Assembly (NCBI GenBank): GCA_947494195.1
Contig: CANLUC010000001.1
Location: 124,001 to 188,000 of the forward strand
DNA from: an uncultured Nesterenkonia sp.
Lineage (GTDB): Bacteria > Actinomycetota > Actinomycetes > Actinomycetales > Micrococcaceae
Direction of reading: 5' to 3'
Length of the DNA stretch: 64,000 bases
Shown here: positions 34,189-42,644 of the stretch, one piece after another
How positions within the stretch are numbered: the first letter of the stretch is position 1
How the letters are laid out: each line of letters begins with the position of its first letter
Translations under genes and position numbers: made by a program
Notes under the pieces: model-generated
Databases searched by the model: none
Seen by the model: only the letters and a program-made list of their open reading frames with translations
What the model was told of the DNA's origin: nothing

Positions 34189-35385
34189 ATGACACTCGAG
34201 AAATCCGCCCGTGAGTCGCCGTTTCTGAGATTCGCCAATGCCGAGTACCAGCGGCGCGGGACGCAGCTCCGCCGGGACCTGTCGAATAAGACCTACGTGC
34301 ACAGCCTGCTGGAGAACAAGACCCTGGGCGGAGCCCGGCTCGGTCTGCCCACCCAGCACGCTGTCCTGCATTCCACCGAGGAGATCACCGCCGAGGTGCT
34401 CGGAGACCGGGTCGCGCTGAAGTTTGCGCACGGGTGGTCCGCCAAGGGGGTCATGCTGCTCGAGCGGGTCGGCGAGGACCAGTACTTCGACAACATGGCA
34501 CTGCGCGAGTGGACCCTGGAGGAGATCCGGGAGAAGCAAGAGGCGGTGGCCGCGAAGTTCCGCCGCAAGGACCCGGCCTGGATCGTGGAGGAGTTCCTCC
34601 ACGGGGCGCAGCCCGGGACGGTCCCCTTCGATTACAAGTTCTATGTGTTTCAGGGTCAGATCGCGATGGTCGCGCAGATCGACAGGAACACGTCACCGCC
34701 GCGGATGGTGAAGCTCGACGGCGATCTGAAGCCCTTCACCGTGGGACGCGACTACTTCCTCCGGCTCAAGGACATTCAGCCCGGGGCGCCGGTGGTGCCG
34801 CGCTCCGCGGTGATGCTCTCCCGCTGGGCCATCGAACTCTCGAAGATGACCGATGCGCCCTTCGTCCGGGTGGATCTCTACGACACGGTGGACGGGCCCT
34901 ACTTCGGCGAGTTCACCTTCTCCTCCGGGGCCGAGGTGCGCGGAACCGTCACCTACAGCGAGGAGATGCTCACCCGGTTCGATCACCTCTTCATCGAAGC
35001 GCGGAAGCGGCTCAACGGCGAGGACAGCGAACCGCTCACGGGGTGGAGCAAGGCTCTGCAGGACACCAAGGATGAGGAGCTGGCGTCCTATCCGCTGATC
35101 GGTCTGACGGCGTATCAGCGCTTCGCCCACTTCCTCTACAACCGCGGCAGCCTCGGCGGAGCCCGGTTGGCGGAGGCACAGAAGGCGCTGCGCGACAACC
35201 GGGATGACGGCGAGGAGGAAGACGCCATCACCACGTTCCTGCGTCAAGCCCACCTGGCGGCGGCACGCCGGGCCAGGGCGAAGACCGCTCCCCTGGCGCC
35301 AGCACTGCTGAGAGTCGGCCGCAAGGCGTACCGGAAGCTCCGGCAGGCACGGGCACAGAACAGTGCAGAAGCCAGCGAGGCCTAG
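34189..35385 (+). CDS. TupA-like ATP-grasp protein
   Basis: 398 residues. The core matches the TupA-like ATP-grasp family: VALKFAHGWSAKGVMLLERV, WIVEEFLHG, FDYKFYVFQGQIAMVAQIDR and FVRVDLYDTVDGPYFGEFTF, which hold the nucleotide- and metal-binding acidic residues. TupA is encoded in Bacillus teichuronic acid operons; ATP-grasp enzymes usually ligate a carboxylate to an amine, so it may amidate or decorate a uronic or ulosonic acid (inference). The C-terminal 100 residues are helical and basic. The ATG at 34189 with GGAAGA upstream is preferred over the GTG at 34168. It runs divergently from the GT29-like operon. Confidence 0.8.
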   Translation: MTLEKSARESPFLRFANAEYQRRGTQLRRDLSNKTYVHSLLENKTLGGARLGLPTQHAVLHSTEEITAEVLGDRVALKFAHGWSAKGVMLLERVGEDQYFDNMALREWTLEEIREKQEAVAAKFRRKDPAWIVEEFLHGAQPGTVPFDYKFYVFQGQIAMVAQIDRNTSPPRMVKLDGDLKPFTVGRDYFLRLKDIQPGAPVVPRSAVMLSRWAIELSKMTDAPFVRVDLYDTVDGPYFGEFTFSSGAEVRGTVTYSEEMLTRFDHLFIEARKRLNGEDSEPLTGWSKALQDTKDEELASYPLIGLTAYQRFAHFLYNRGSLGGARLAEAQKALRDNRDDGEEEDAITTFLRQAHLAAARRARAKTAPLAPALLRVGRKAYRKLRQARAQNSAEASEA

Positions 35386-35442
35386 AGGCTCAGAGGTCTA
35401 GAGGCCTCGAGGCTCAGAGGTCTAGAGGCCTCGAGGCTCAGA
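35385..35442. repeat. 24-bp tandem repeat between convergent genes
   Basis: Two full 24-base copies (35385-35408 and 35409-35432) and a ten-base partial copy (35433-35442) begin GAGGCTCAGAGG. Each contains the palindromes TCTAGA, AGGCCT and CCTCGAGG at its junctions, so the block can fold into several hairpins. It fills the gap between the convergent ATP-grasp and cytidylyltransferase genes and may act as a bidirectional terminator. Confidence 0.75.
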
Positions 35443-35445
35443 ACC

Positions 35446-36192
35446 TCAGAGCAGGCTCGCCCCGCGGTGGACCCGCGCCAGCGCCATGTCCTCGAGCAGC
35501 TGGAACTGCTCGGGCCAGTCGATGTCCAGCACCGCGTTCTCGGGGAGCTCGTACATCTTCGGGTTCGTCCCGACGCGGTCGCCGACCTCTCGCATGCGCG
35601 CGAAGGGAATGAAGTAGGCGCCGTGGTTGATCTCGTAGAGCGGCTTGATGTCCTGGCTGCGGGGCCATTTCTCCGCGGTCGGGTCATAGTTGAACGGCCC
35701 GTTCTCATCCCAGAGGAAGGTCTGCAGCTTGGTGACGGTGAGCAGGCTGTCGTGGCCGGCGTCGGCTGCCTCGCGCCAGGCACGGATGAGTTCCCGGAAG
35801 TACTCTGCCCGCAGGAACGGGTGGGTCACGTGGGTCATGCACATGGTCCCGGTGGGCTCCAGGGTGGCCACGTAGTCGATGAACTCGCTCATCGGCGTGG
35901 AGGAGCGGCCCAGCTCATCCGGGCGCTCCAGCGGGACGAATCGGCTGCCGCCAGCGGTCTTGGCGAACTCCTCGGTCACGCTGAGCACCAGCGGATCATT
36001 CGAGGAGACGATGATCTTGTCGATCTCCTGCACCTGGGCCAGCTGCTGCAGCTTCAGCTGCAGGAGCCCGCCGGGGATCTCCGCGAAGGGCTTGGTGTTC
36101 TTCTGCGGCACCCGTTCGCTGCCGGCACGGGCGGGGATGACCACGGTGATCGGGTCGAGGGTCTCTGCTGAGGTCTTCTCTGAGCTGCTCAC
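35446..36192 (-). CDS. CMP-acylneuraminate / CMP-ulosonic acid cytidylyltransferase, copy 1
   Basis: 248 residues. VVIPARAGSERVPQKNTKPFAEI is the nucleotide-binding motif of NeuA/KdsB-type enzymes (Arg, Ser and Lys contact CTP), followed by IIVSSNDPLV, HVTHPFLRAEYFRELI and INHGAYFIPFARM and a final metal-binding Asp in AVLDIDWPEQF. The family activates sialic or related 3-deoxy-ulosonic acids to CMP derivatives. The start is GTG, eight bases from TAGACT (complement of 36201-36206). Its neighbours (GT29-like pair, ATP-grasp, second copy at 44.2 kb) place it in the same pathway. The exact acid is unknown. Confidence 0.85.
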   Translation of the reverse strand: MSSSEKTSAETLDPITVVIPARAGSERVPQKNTKPFAEIPGGLLQLKLQQLAQVQEIDKIIVSSNDPLVLSVTEEFAKTAGGSRFVPLERPDELGRSSTPMSEFIDYVATLEPTGTMCMTHVTHPFLRAEYFRELIRAWREAADAGHDSLLTVTKLQTFLWDENGPFNYDPTAEKWPRSQDIKPLYEINHGAYFIPFARMREVGDRVGTNPKMYELPENAVLDIDWPEQFQLLEDMALARVHRGASLL

Positions 36193-36288
36193 AGCGGTCG
36201 AGTCTACCCAGATCGACGTTTCGTCACGCTGTCACGCTCCCCACCTGGGGACTCTCAGGTCCAGGCCTGGAGGCCACCTGATGTCGAG

Positions 36289-36347
36289 GTTTACTAAGTT
36301 TAGGAAGGTTTACTTCCAAGGACTAAACTCACCTAAACTTGATAAAC
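36289..36347. promoter_or_regulatory. Helically phased GTTTA inverted-repeat operator over a leaderless promoter
   Basis: Two 25-base arms (36289-36313 and 36323-36347, 19 of 25 bases pairing) flank a nine-base loop. Each arm holds three GTTTA pentamers about one helical turn apart: starts 36289, 36298 and 36308 on the plus strand, with their mirror TAAAC copies at 36324, 36334 and 36343. TAAACT at 36343-36348 is also a -10 candidate six bases before the ATG at 36355, so protein bound to the array would block transcription. Probably autoregulatory for the ATPase gene. Confidence 0.65.
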
Positions 36348-36354
36348 TTCCGCC

Positions 36355-37566
36355 ATGGATTCTCTGCGTAACCCGTATACCCCGAACGCAGGCGCTGAAC
36401 CGCAGGCCATCGTGGGCCGTGCAGATGAGCTGCGCTCCTTCGACATTCTGTTGGCGCGTCTTTCCAGAGGTCGGACAGAGCAATCAATGATCATTACGGG
36501 GCTTCGCGGAGTCGGAAAGACCGTGCTGCTGCACCAGTTCCGGGAAAAGGCGGTGGCAAAAAATTGGGTCGTGGCGGAACTAGAGATCAGCAAGCACGAT
36601 GAGAATACGTTCAGACGACTCATCGCAGCTCGCTTGAGAACCGCTCTGCATGAACTTTCACCCCGGACACGTTGGACGGACAAGTTCAAGCATGCGGCAT
36701 CAGTCCTTCGGTCTTTCACCCTGGCCGTAGACCCTGAGGGTCGTGTCACAGCGGGCATCGACCTCGAGGCTGCAGAAGGTTATGCCGACCACGGTGACCT
36801 CACCTTGGACCTCACGGATCTGTTCATCGCGGTAGGCGAAGCGGCTGCGGACAGGGAGAGGGGGCTGGTGCTTCTCGTAGACGAAGTTCAGTTTCTGAAT
36901 CAGGGTGCGCTGGAAGCACTTATCGCAGCGCTCCACAAGACCATTCAGCGGAAGCTCCCCATCACCATGGTTGGAGCGGGTCTACCGCAGATCGCAGAGC
37001 TCGCCGGTGACGCCAAGTCTTACGCGGAGCGCCTGTTCAAGTTTCCCCGGATTCAGAATCTGTCACCTGAGGATGCCCGGGTGGCCCTTAGCCAACCAGC
37101 GGCAGAAGAGGATGCTGAATTTGAGGAGGCCGCGCTCTCGCGAGCTGTCGAGATAACTGCGGGTTATCCCTATTTCATCCAAGAGCTTGGATATGCAGTC
37201 TGGGAGCTGGCAGAGGGCCCACTGATCACCGAAACTGACGTCGTCGACGCAGTCGCTGACTACGAGGCGAAGCTGGACAGTTCTTTCTTCCGAGTACGGT
37301 TCGACCGCTCGACGGAACTTCAGAAGGCCTACCTCCGCGCCATGGCAGAGCTTGGACCGGAACCTCAGCGCGCGTCCGACGTTGCGGAGGTCATGGGCAG
37401 AGTCAGCGCGAATGTCGCCCCGGTACGGGCTCAACTGATCGATATGGGACTCCTCTACACACCCGATCATGGATATGCCGCCTTCACGGTGCCCCACTTT
37501 GATCAGTATCTCCTGAGGGAAATGCCGAAGCTCTCTGTACCGCCGTTGAAGAAGAGGAACAAGTAA
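36355..37566 (+). CDS. AAA-type P-loop ATPase with C-terminal winged helix
   Basis: 403 residues. Walker A ITGLRGVGKTVLLHQF (about 43-58), Walker B GLVLLVDEVQFL (about 172-183), a sensor-like TMVGAGLPQ, and a C-terminal helix-turn-helix-like segment (QRASDVAEVMGRVSANVAPVRAQLIDMGLLY, then a beta wing) typical of the archaeal-ATPase/STAND-like family. The winged helix could bind the GTTTA array before the gene. Base composition looks lower in GC than the neighbours, hinting at lateral acquisition. It is followed after three bases by a GT2 glycosyltransferase, so they share a transcript. Function unknown. Confidence 0.8.
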   Translation: MDSLRNPYTPNAGAEPQAIVGRADELRSFDILLARLSRGRTEQSMIITGLRGVGKTVLLHQFREKAVAKNWVVAELEISKHDENTFRRLIAARLRTALHELSPRTRWTDKFKHAASVLRSFTLAVDPEGRVTAGIDLEAAEGYADHGDLTLDLTDLFIAVGEAAADRERGLVLLVDEVQFLNQGALEALIAALHKTIQRKLPITMVGAGLPQIAELAGDAKSYAERLFKFPRIQNLSPEDARVALSQPAAEEDAEFEEAALSRAVEITAGYPYFIQELGYAVWELAEGPLITETDVVDAVADYEAKLDSSFFRVRFDRSTELQKAYLRAMAELGPEPQRASDVAEVMGRVSANVAPVRAQLIDMGLLYTPDHGYAAFTVPHFDQYLLREMPKLSVPPLKKRNK

Positions 37567-37569
37567 GAC

Positions 37570-38700
37570 GTGAAACGACTGCTCAGAAGGCCTCGCCCCT
37601 ACCCTGCCCGGTACACCGCGTACACCCGCGATCCTAACGGGCCGCTGGTCACGGTCGGGATCACCAGCTACAACGACGCGGAGAAGATCTCTCGCTGCCT
37701 GGAGAGCATCGCCGCGCAGACCCTGGGTGCCGAGCACATCGAGGTGCTGGTCGTGGACGATGGCTCGACGGACAAGACCGCGTCCATCGCCCGCCGCCAC
37801 GAGCACAGCGCCTCCTGGGCATGTTTCTCAGTGCAGCGGCACCGCGCCTCGGGCAGTCCGTCCAAGGGGCGGAACATCATCATGGATCAGGCACTCGGCG
37901 AGTTCGTGTTCTTCGTGGACGCCGATGACTACCTGGGCCCCGAGGCTCTGCGCGCGATGACCCAGGCAGCCAAGAAGAAGCGAGCGGACATCGTGGTGGG
38001 CCGCTACGTCGGGGTGAACCGCTCGGCTCCCAATGTGCTGGAACCCCGCGACGCCAAACCCGGCAAGGATTACCACGCGGGCTGGCTGAATAGCCTGCAT
38101 GTGCAGAAGCTGTTCCGGACTGATTTCATCCGGGGACTGGACTATCGGTTCAACGAATCACTGATCTACGCCAGCGACCATCCCTTCATGATCAGCGCCT
38201 TCCTGCACGCCCGCAGCGTCGCGATGGTCTATGACGTGGACTGCTACTTCCTCACCATGGACGCGCCCGAGCTGGAGTCCGAAGCTGGGACCGCCGCAGC
38301 CAAGAGCCGGGTAAACGTCTCGCGCGCCGAGATCCCCGCCAAGCGACAGCTGCAGTTCCTCCACGACTGCTTCGGCATCCTCGCGCTCGGGCGTGGTCAG
38401 GGCGGGCGGATCAGCACCCGCGCCGGCAAGATGCGCGCCGATTACTGGAACCGCCTGCTGAAGCTGCACCTGCCCATGCTGGTGCTGCGCAAAAACGACG
38501 ACGACGCCGCCATTGTCGAACTGGCTCACCAGGCACGGGGCATCGCCGAGCTCTACGGGGCGGAGACCTCCAGGGCGCGGTTGGCCGAGGGTGCCCGGCG
38601 GATGCTCGAGGTCTTCCGTGAGGCTGACGGTCCCGGCGGTGGCGCAGCCGTGACCGCAGCAGCCGAGCAGGTTCGCGCAGACGTCCGTGGATCGTCCTGA
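37570..38700 (+). CDS. GT2-family glycosyltransferase
   Basis: 376 residues. The GT-A domain shows LVTVGITSYNDAEKISRCLESI, VLVVDDGSTDKTASI and the DxD-type VFFVDADDYLGPEAL (metal-nucleotide site about 115-125), with SLIYASDHPFMISAFL later. The C-terminal 150 residues are helical. GT2 enzymes of this kind (similar to WfgS/teichoic acid or capsule transferases) add sugars to lipid-linked or polymer acceptors. The start is GTG, three bases after the ATPase stop codon; translation is probably coupled. Confidence 0.85.
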   Translation: MKRLLRRPRPYPARYTAYTRDPNGPLVTVGITSYNDAEKISRCLESIAAQTLGAEHIEVLVVDDGSTDKTASIARRHEHSASWACFSVQRHRASGSPSKGRNIIMDQALGEFVFFVDADDYLGPEALRAMTQAAKKKRADIVVGRYVGVNRSAPNVLEPRDAKPGKDYHAGWLNSLHVQKLFRTDFIRGLDYRFNESLIYASDHPFMISAFLHARSVAMVYDVDCYFLTMDAPELESEAGTAAAKSRVNVSRAEIPAKRQLQFLHDCFGILALGRGQGGRISTRAGKMRADYWNRLLKLHLPMLVLRKNDDDAAIVELAHQARGIAELYGAETSRARLAEGARRMLEVFREADGPGGGAAVTAAAEQVRADVRGSS

Positions 38701-38733
38701 CCCCTGCCCCTCTGATTCGGACAGGAACCGCTC

Positions 38734-39624
38734 GTGCTCCCGTACCTGATGATGCTGCTGGTGGTGGTCTTCTACGCCGGCAACATCCTGGTGGGGGAAT
38801 CCCTCAATGACCTCCCTCCGCTGACCATCGCGTTTTGCCGCTTGGTCATCGCTTTCCTCTGCCTCGCGCCGTTGGCGGGCAAGGCCGCCTGGCGGGCACG
38901 GGAAGTGTTCCGTGCCCAATGGAAACCCTTGCTGCTGCTCACGCTCACCGGAGTCGCCTTCTTCAACACGTTCATCTATGGTGCTCTGCAGTTCACCTCA
39001 TCTACCAACGTGTCAGTCCTAGAGTCTCTGATTCCGGCACTGACCTTGGCGCTGAGCGCGCTGCTGCTCCGAGAAAGGCTGCACTCTGTCCAATGGTGGG
39101 GAGTCGCACTGTCCCTCTTCGGCGCTCTCTGGGTCATCACCGATGGCCAGCTCCTGCGGCTTGCTGAACTCTCGTGGAACGTGGGCGACGGCATCATGGT
39201 CGGGGCCATCATCTCCTGGTCGGTGTACTCCATCGCGGTGACGCGGTACCTGCACCTGTTCCCCACCTTCAGCGTCGTCCTCGTCATGACAGGGCTTGGG
39301 GCTCTCGTGCTGGCGCCATTGGTCGCCATCGAGTGGTTGGCGTTGGGCGTGCCCACCTTCACGCTGGTCGAGCACGTGCCGGGACTGCTCTACCTGGGGG
39401 TGTTCCCGAGCGTGGTGGCGCTGTTGTTCTACAACCGTGCGGTGCAGCGCCTGGGGGCCGCTCGAGCGTCGGTGTTTCTGAACTTTCTGCCGGTGGTGAC
39501 CATGGCGGGAGCCGTCCTGTGGCTGGGCGCGGAGCTCACTGCCGCAAAGATCATCGGGGCGCTCGTAGTCGTACTCGGAGTGCTGGTGGCGACTCGCGCC
39601 GGCAGTGCCCGGGCGACGAGCTAG
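38734..39624 (+). CDS. EamA-family (DMT) transporter
   Basis: 296 residues with ten transmembrane helices in two EamA repeats (MMLLVVVFYAGNILVGESLNDLPP begins the first; GDGIMVGAIISWSVYSIAVTRY the second). The family exports metabolites such as amino acids or sugars. AGGAA precedes the GTG at 38734. The gene lies in the surface polymer locus but could serve an unrelated purpose. It converges on the minus-strand glycosyltransferase operon. Confidence 0.88.
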   Translation: MLPYLMMLLVVVFYAGNILVGESLNDLPPLTIAFCRLVIAFLCLAPLAGKAAWRAREVFRAQWKPLLLLTLTGVAFFNTFIYGALQFTSSTNVSVLESLIPALTLALSALLLRERLHSVQWWGVALSLFGALWVITDGQLLRLAELSWNVGDGIMVGAIISWSVYSIAVTRYLHLFPTFSVVLVMTGLGALVLAPLVAIEWLALGVPTFTLVEHVPGLLYLGVFPSVVALLFYNRAVQRLGAARASVFLNFLPVVTMAGAVLWLGAELTAAKIIGALVVVLGVLVATRAGSARATS

Positions 39625-39669
39625 CGCTTGTGAGCAGAGGACTTGTTACTGCGACCAGTCCGGCGCGCC

Positions 39670-40098
39670 TTATCGGTGGTTGCGATCCTCGCTGGCGGAC
39701 TCCGCCCGGAGCCGAGCGATCTCGTCCTCGAGGTGCTGACGGTGGTCTTCGAACCCCGCCAGAGTGCGTGCCTCGCTCGCGCGCAGCCGAGCCTCGGTGG
39801 CGTCGAGGGTGCGATTGATCTGGATGGTGCGCTCATCGATGCGCCTGAACATGGCGGTGGTGCGCGCAGGCCTGACGCTTGCTTCCAGGTCCGTGAGTCT
39901 TCCGCGAATCCCGGAGGCAACGTGGGTCATCGCGGCAAGGGTCAGGATCACCAGCGCAGAGAAGAGACCGAAGCTCACGATCGCTGCGACGGCGGCGAAG
40001 ACCCACAGCTGCAGGAGCACCGCGACCACCGTGACCAGCAGAGAGACGCCGTAGAGCGCGATCAGGGCGAGTTGTTCTTTGGAGAGTCCGCGAGTCAT
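39670..40098 (-). CDS. Small membrane protein with coiled coil, coupled to a glycosyltransferase
   Basis: 142 residues. Two transmembrane helices (LALIALYGVSLLVTVVAVLLQLWVFA and AAIVSFGLFSALVILTLAAM) are followed by a long, charged coiled coil (LTDLEASVRPARTTAMFRRIDERTIQINRTLDATEARLRASEAR). Its ATG overlaps the stop of the giant glycosyltransferase by ATGA, so they are translated together. A membrane anchor or scaffold for the transferase is plausible (inference). The coiled coil echoes that of the methyltransferase at 20.4 kb. Not recognised as any known family. Confidence 0.65.
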   Translation of the reverse strand: MTRGLSKEQLALIALYGVSLLVTVVAVLLQLWVFAAVAAIVSFGLFSALVILTLAAMTHVASGIRGRLTDLEASVRPARTTAMFRRIDERTIQINRTLDATEARLRASEARTLAGFEDHRQHLEDEIARLRAESASEDRNHR

Positions 40099-42593
40099 AG
40101 GGCCAGTGTCTCCCGATCTAGAGTGGTCTTGGGCTGCCCGGCCAGCTGGCCGATGAGGTCTGGGTATGCGGTCCAGGCGTGCTGCTGGGCGAACGCCACC
40201 CCGCGTGCGGCCTGCGCCGCGAACAGCTCCTCCTCGGCGCTATAGCGCCGAATCAGCAGCTGCACGGCATCTGCGTCCGCGTAGAGGGCGGCGTTCCCAT
40301 AGACGGTTTCAAAGGCCGGAGGGAGGATCGCTACGCTGCCACTCGCCATCGCTTCAAGGACCGCCCGCTCGGGCTGGCTGGGTGGCGTCTGCGCGTAGTG
40401 CAGGAAGAAGTCCACTCCCCGGTAGAACCCTGAACGGGAGGCGTCCACGGGTTCGAAGACCACCCAGTTTGCGGGCAGATGCCGCACTCCCAGGGCACGT
40501 TGCGCGGCGGCCGGATCCCCGTAAAGACGAACATCGGTCGCTTCATCGGCGGGCCAGCGCAGGAGCGTCTCTGCGGCCTGGGTCGGCCAGTCTTCGCGGG
40601 TGACTCCGGCCCAGCGGCCCAGGACGGGACCGCGGGAGGCCAGGCTGCGGCGCCGGCGTGAGGCGCCTGGAATGAAGGGACTGGTGTAGGTGAGCGGGCT
40701 GATGTCTTCAGCCGGCAGGAGCTGCTCCAAGGCGCTGCGGACCCCGGCGGTACTCGGCACCCACTGGGCACGGCGTCCGAAATAGGCCTCGGCGTGCCGG
40801 GCGCACTCCCCCGGCAGGTATTTGACCTTGGATGCGGCGTCGCGGGGTGCCGCTTCCGCGGCGACTGCTACCTGGTCAGGGATGAATGCTGTGGATCCGG
40901 CGGGCATGAATTGGAGCAGCTCGGGATTGCGCACCAGCAGCAACCCCACCTCGTGGAAGTCTTCGTCGGCGAGCACCAGCTGCACCTGACCGGTGGAGAT
41001 GAGCTCCTCAATCGGGGCGCAGTGCGTCCTGGCGTAGCGAGCCAGATGCAGCGCGTTGTCCAGGTGCAGCACGCCCACGCGTTGACCGGCCTGCAACAGC
41101 TGATGGATCTCTTCCAGAGCGCTGATCTGTTCGGGGCCGTATTCACACCAATCCGCAGCGATCACGACGTCCAGCCTCGGGCCGGGAGCCGGGGGTTCGG
41201 TGAAGCGCGGCGGGACATGGACGGGTGCGGCGTCCCCATCGGTGAGCCGGAGCTGCTCGGGGGTAGCCCGAGCATGCCAGGTCTTATAGGCGCTCCAGAA
41301 CGCGCGCCGGGCGGGGTGCTGCCAGCCGGGCCGGAAATCGGCGCGGGAGAGCGAGTCAGGCAGGATCCGCATGAAGATGAGCGGCTCTTTGATCAGCCCC
41401 ACGGGCTTGCGGGCGTAAGCCGCCAGTCGGTTGCGCAGTTCGTTATCAGCAGCCTTGCGGGCCGGCAGATATCCACCAAGCTCGCGCAGCAGCCGGGTGG
41501 GCGCCATGAGCGTGGGGGCGCTGGGGATATACGGCAGGTAACCGCGGCGGATGCGCACCAGGTCCTCGGTCATGTTCACCGTGTAGACCTGGTTGCCGGG
41601 CTGGTCCGGGTGCCGCAACAGGTCCCAGACCTGCTTTTCAATCCGCTGCGGGTGGGACCAGTCATCGGCGTCCTGGCCGGTGACGTACTCCCCCCGCGCC
41701 TGGGCGATCCCGATGTTGCGCGCGGCATAGGTCCCGCCGTTGGTCTCCAACCGGATCACGCGCACCCGCTGATCCAGGGTTTCAAGCTCATCAAGGATCG
41801 GCGCATAGTCCGCAGGAGAGGCGTCATCGAGGATGAGCAGCTCCAGGTTCTGCCAGGTCTGCTCCAGAATGGACCGCGCTGACTGGAGCACATCCTCGCG
41901 CTCGGGCTGGAAGGCCGTCATGATCACGGTGACCAAAGGATCCCCGGGCTCCTCCCCCACACCGTGCGCGTCAGCCCCTGGGGCGGAGGTGAGCCGGTTG
42001 AACGGGATCCCGTCGCCGGGACGCAGCGAGACCGGAGCCAGGTCATAGTCGTCGAACTGCCGGTTGAACCGTTCAAGCCAGCGCTGGAGCGGCAGTCCGT
42101 GACTGCCTCGGAGGAAGGGGCTTCGGGAGTCGGTGACCAGGTAGTCGAAATGGAAAGACCGCACCTCGGGGTGATCAGCGAACAGCCTCTCGAGCTCGTC
42201 GAAGCGCTCCTGTTCGAAGAGCAGCTCGGCCTCGAGCTTGAGCAGCTGCCGCCGGTTGGTCGGCCAGTCCCTGGGCCGGTGGTTGATCAGCTGCAGCGCG
42301 GCCGTCGCGAATTCTGTATCGGTGTGCTCGGTGTTCTGCAGGGCGCAGACACCAGCAAGCCGGGCGAGCCAGTCCACGCTGAGCGAGTAGCTGGAGACAG
42401 AGCCGTCGAGCACCTTCCGGACGATCTCCGCATACCCCAGGGTCCCGTGAGAGGCGCCCGAGGCGAGGATCTCGCGCATGTGCACCGAGGCACCGCGCAG
42501 TGCGGTGCTCTCCAGCTCTGCGATGCGCCCTGCTCCGCGAGAGATGTATCCCTGGATCATGCCGGCGCGCCACAGGTCCTCGGTGCTGCTCAT
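40095..42593 (-). CDS. Two-domain glycosyltransferase (GT2 plus GT-B-like C-terminus), copy 1
   Basis: 832 residues. About 1-200 are helical; 218-360 is a GT-A domain with PLVTVIMTAFQP, LELLILDDASPADY, NGGTYAARNIGIAQARGEYVTGQDADDW (DxDD site at about 308-311). From about 475 a GT-B-like Rossmann domain follows (LDVVIAADWCEYGPEQ, ERAVLEAMASGSVAILPPAFETVYGNAALYA). A very similar layout occurs in the large protein at the right edge of the window. It probably adds two sugars, or a repeat unit, to a wall polymer (inference). It is encoded downstream of a paralogous alpha/beta hydrolase; 51 bases separate them. Confidence 0.8.
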   Translation of the reverse strand: MSSTEDLWRAGMIQGYISRGAGRIAELESTALRGASVHMREILASGASHGTLGYAEIVRKVLDGSVSSYSLSVDWLARLAGVCALQNTEHTDTEFATAALQLINHRPRDWPTNRRQLLKLEAELLFEQERFDELERLFADHPEVRSFHFDYLVTDSRSPFLRGSHGLPLQRWLERFNRQFDDYDLAPVSLRPGDGIPFNRLTSAPGADAHGVGEEPGDPLVTVIMTAFQPEREDVLQSARSILEQTWQNLELLILDDASPADYAPILDELETLDQRVRVIRLETNGGTYAARNIGIAQARGEYVTGQDADDWSHPQRIEKQVWDLLRHPDQPGNQVYTVNMTEDLVRIRRGYLPYIPSAPTLMAPTRLLRELGGYLPARKAADNELRNRLAAYARKPVGLIKEPLIFMRILPDSLSRADFRPGWQHPARRAFWSAYKTWHARATPEQLRLTDGDAAPVHVPPRFTEPPAPGPRLDVVIAADWCEYGPEQISALEEIHQLLQAGQRVGVLHLDNALHLARYARTHCAPIEELISTGQVQLVLADEDFHEVGLLLVRNPELLQFMPAGSTAFIPDQVAVAAEAAPRDAASKVKYLPGECARHAEAYFGRRAQWVPSTAGVRSALEQLLPAEDISPLTYTSPFIPGASRRRRSLASRGPVLGRWAGVTREDWPTQAAETLLRWPADEATDVRLYGDPAAAQRALGVRHLPANWVVFEPVDASRSGFYRGVDFFLHYAQTPPSQPERAVLEAMASGSVAILPPAFETVYGNAALYADADAVQLLIRRYSAEEELFAAQAARGVAFAQQHAWTAYPDLIGQLAGQPKTTLDRETLAL

Positions 42594-42644
42594 CTGTGCC
42601 CTCTCATCTGCTGCCCCTACAGCTGCGTGACGTCCCGCAGCACT

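Noticed and set aside
35400-35440. XbaI-StuI-XhoI series resembling a cloning linker (vector contamination?)
   Set aside because: The block is a clean 24-base tandem array between native genes with normal flanking sequence; no vector sequence surrounds it.
35385-35442. CRISPR array
   Set aside because: Repeats are contiguous without spacers; no cas genes in the window.
36289-36347. Replication origin or DnaA-box cluster, because of the repeated AT-rich pentamers
   Set aside because: GTTTA copies do not match the DnaA box TTATCCACA, and no dnaA, dnaN or parAB gene is nearby.
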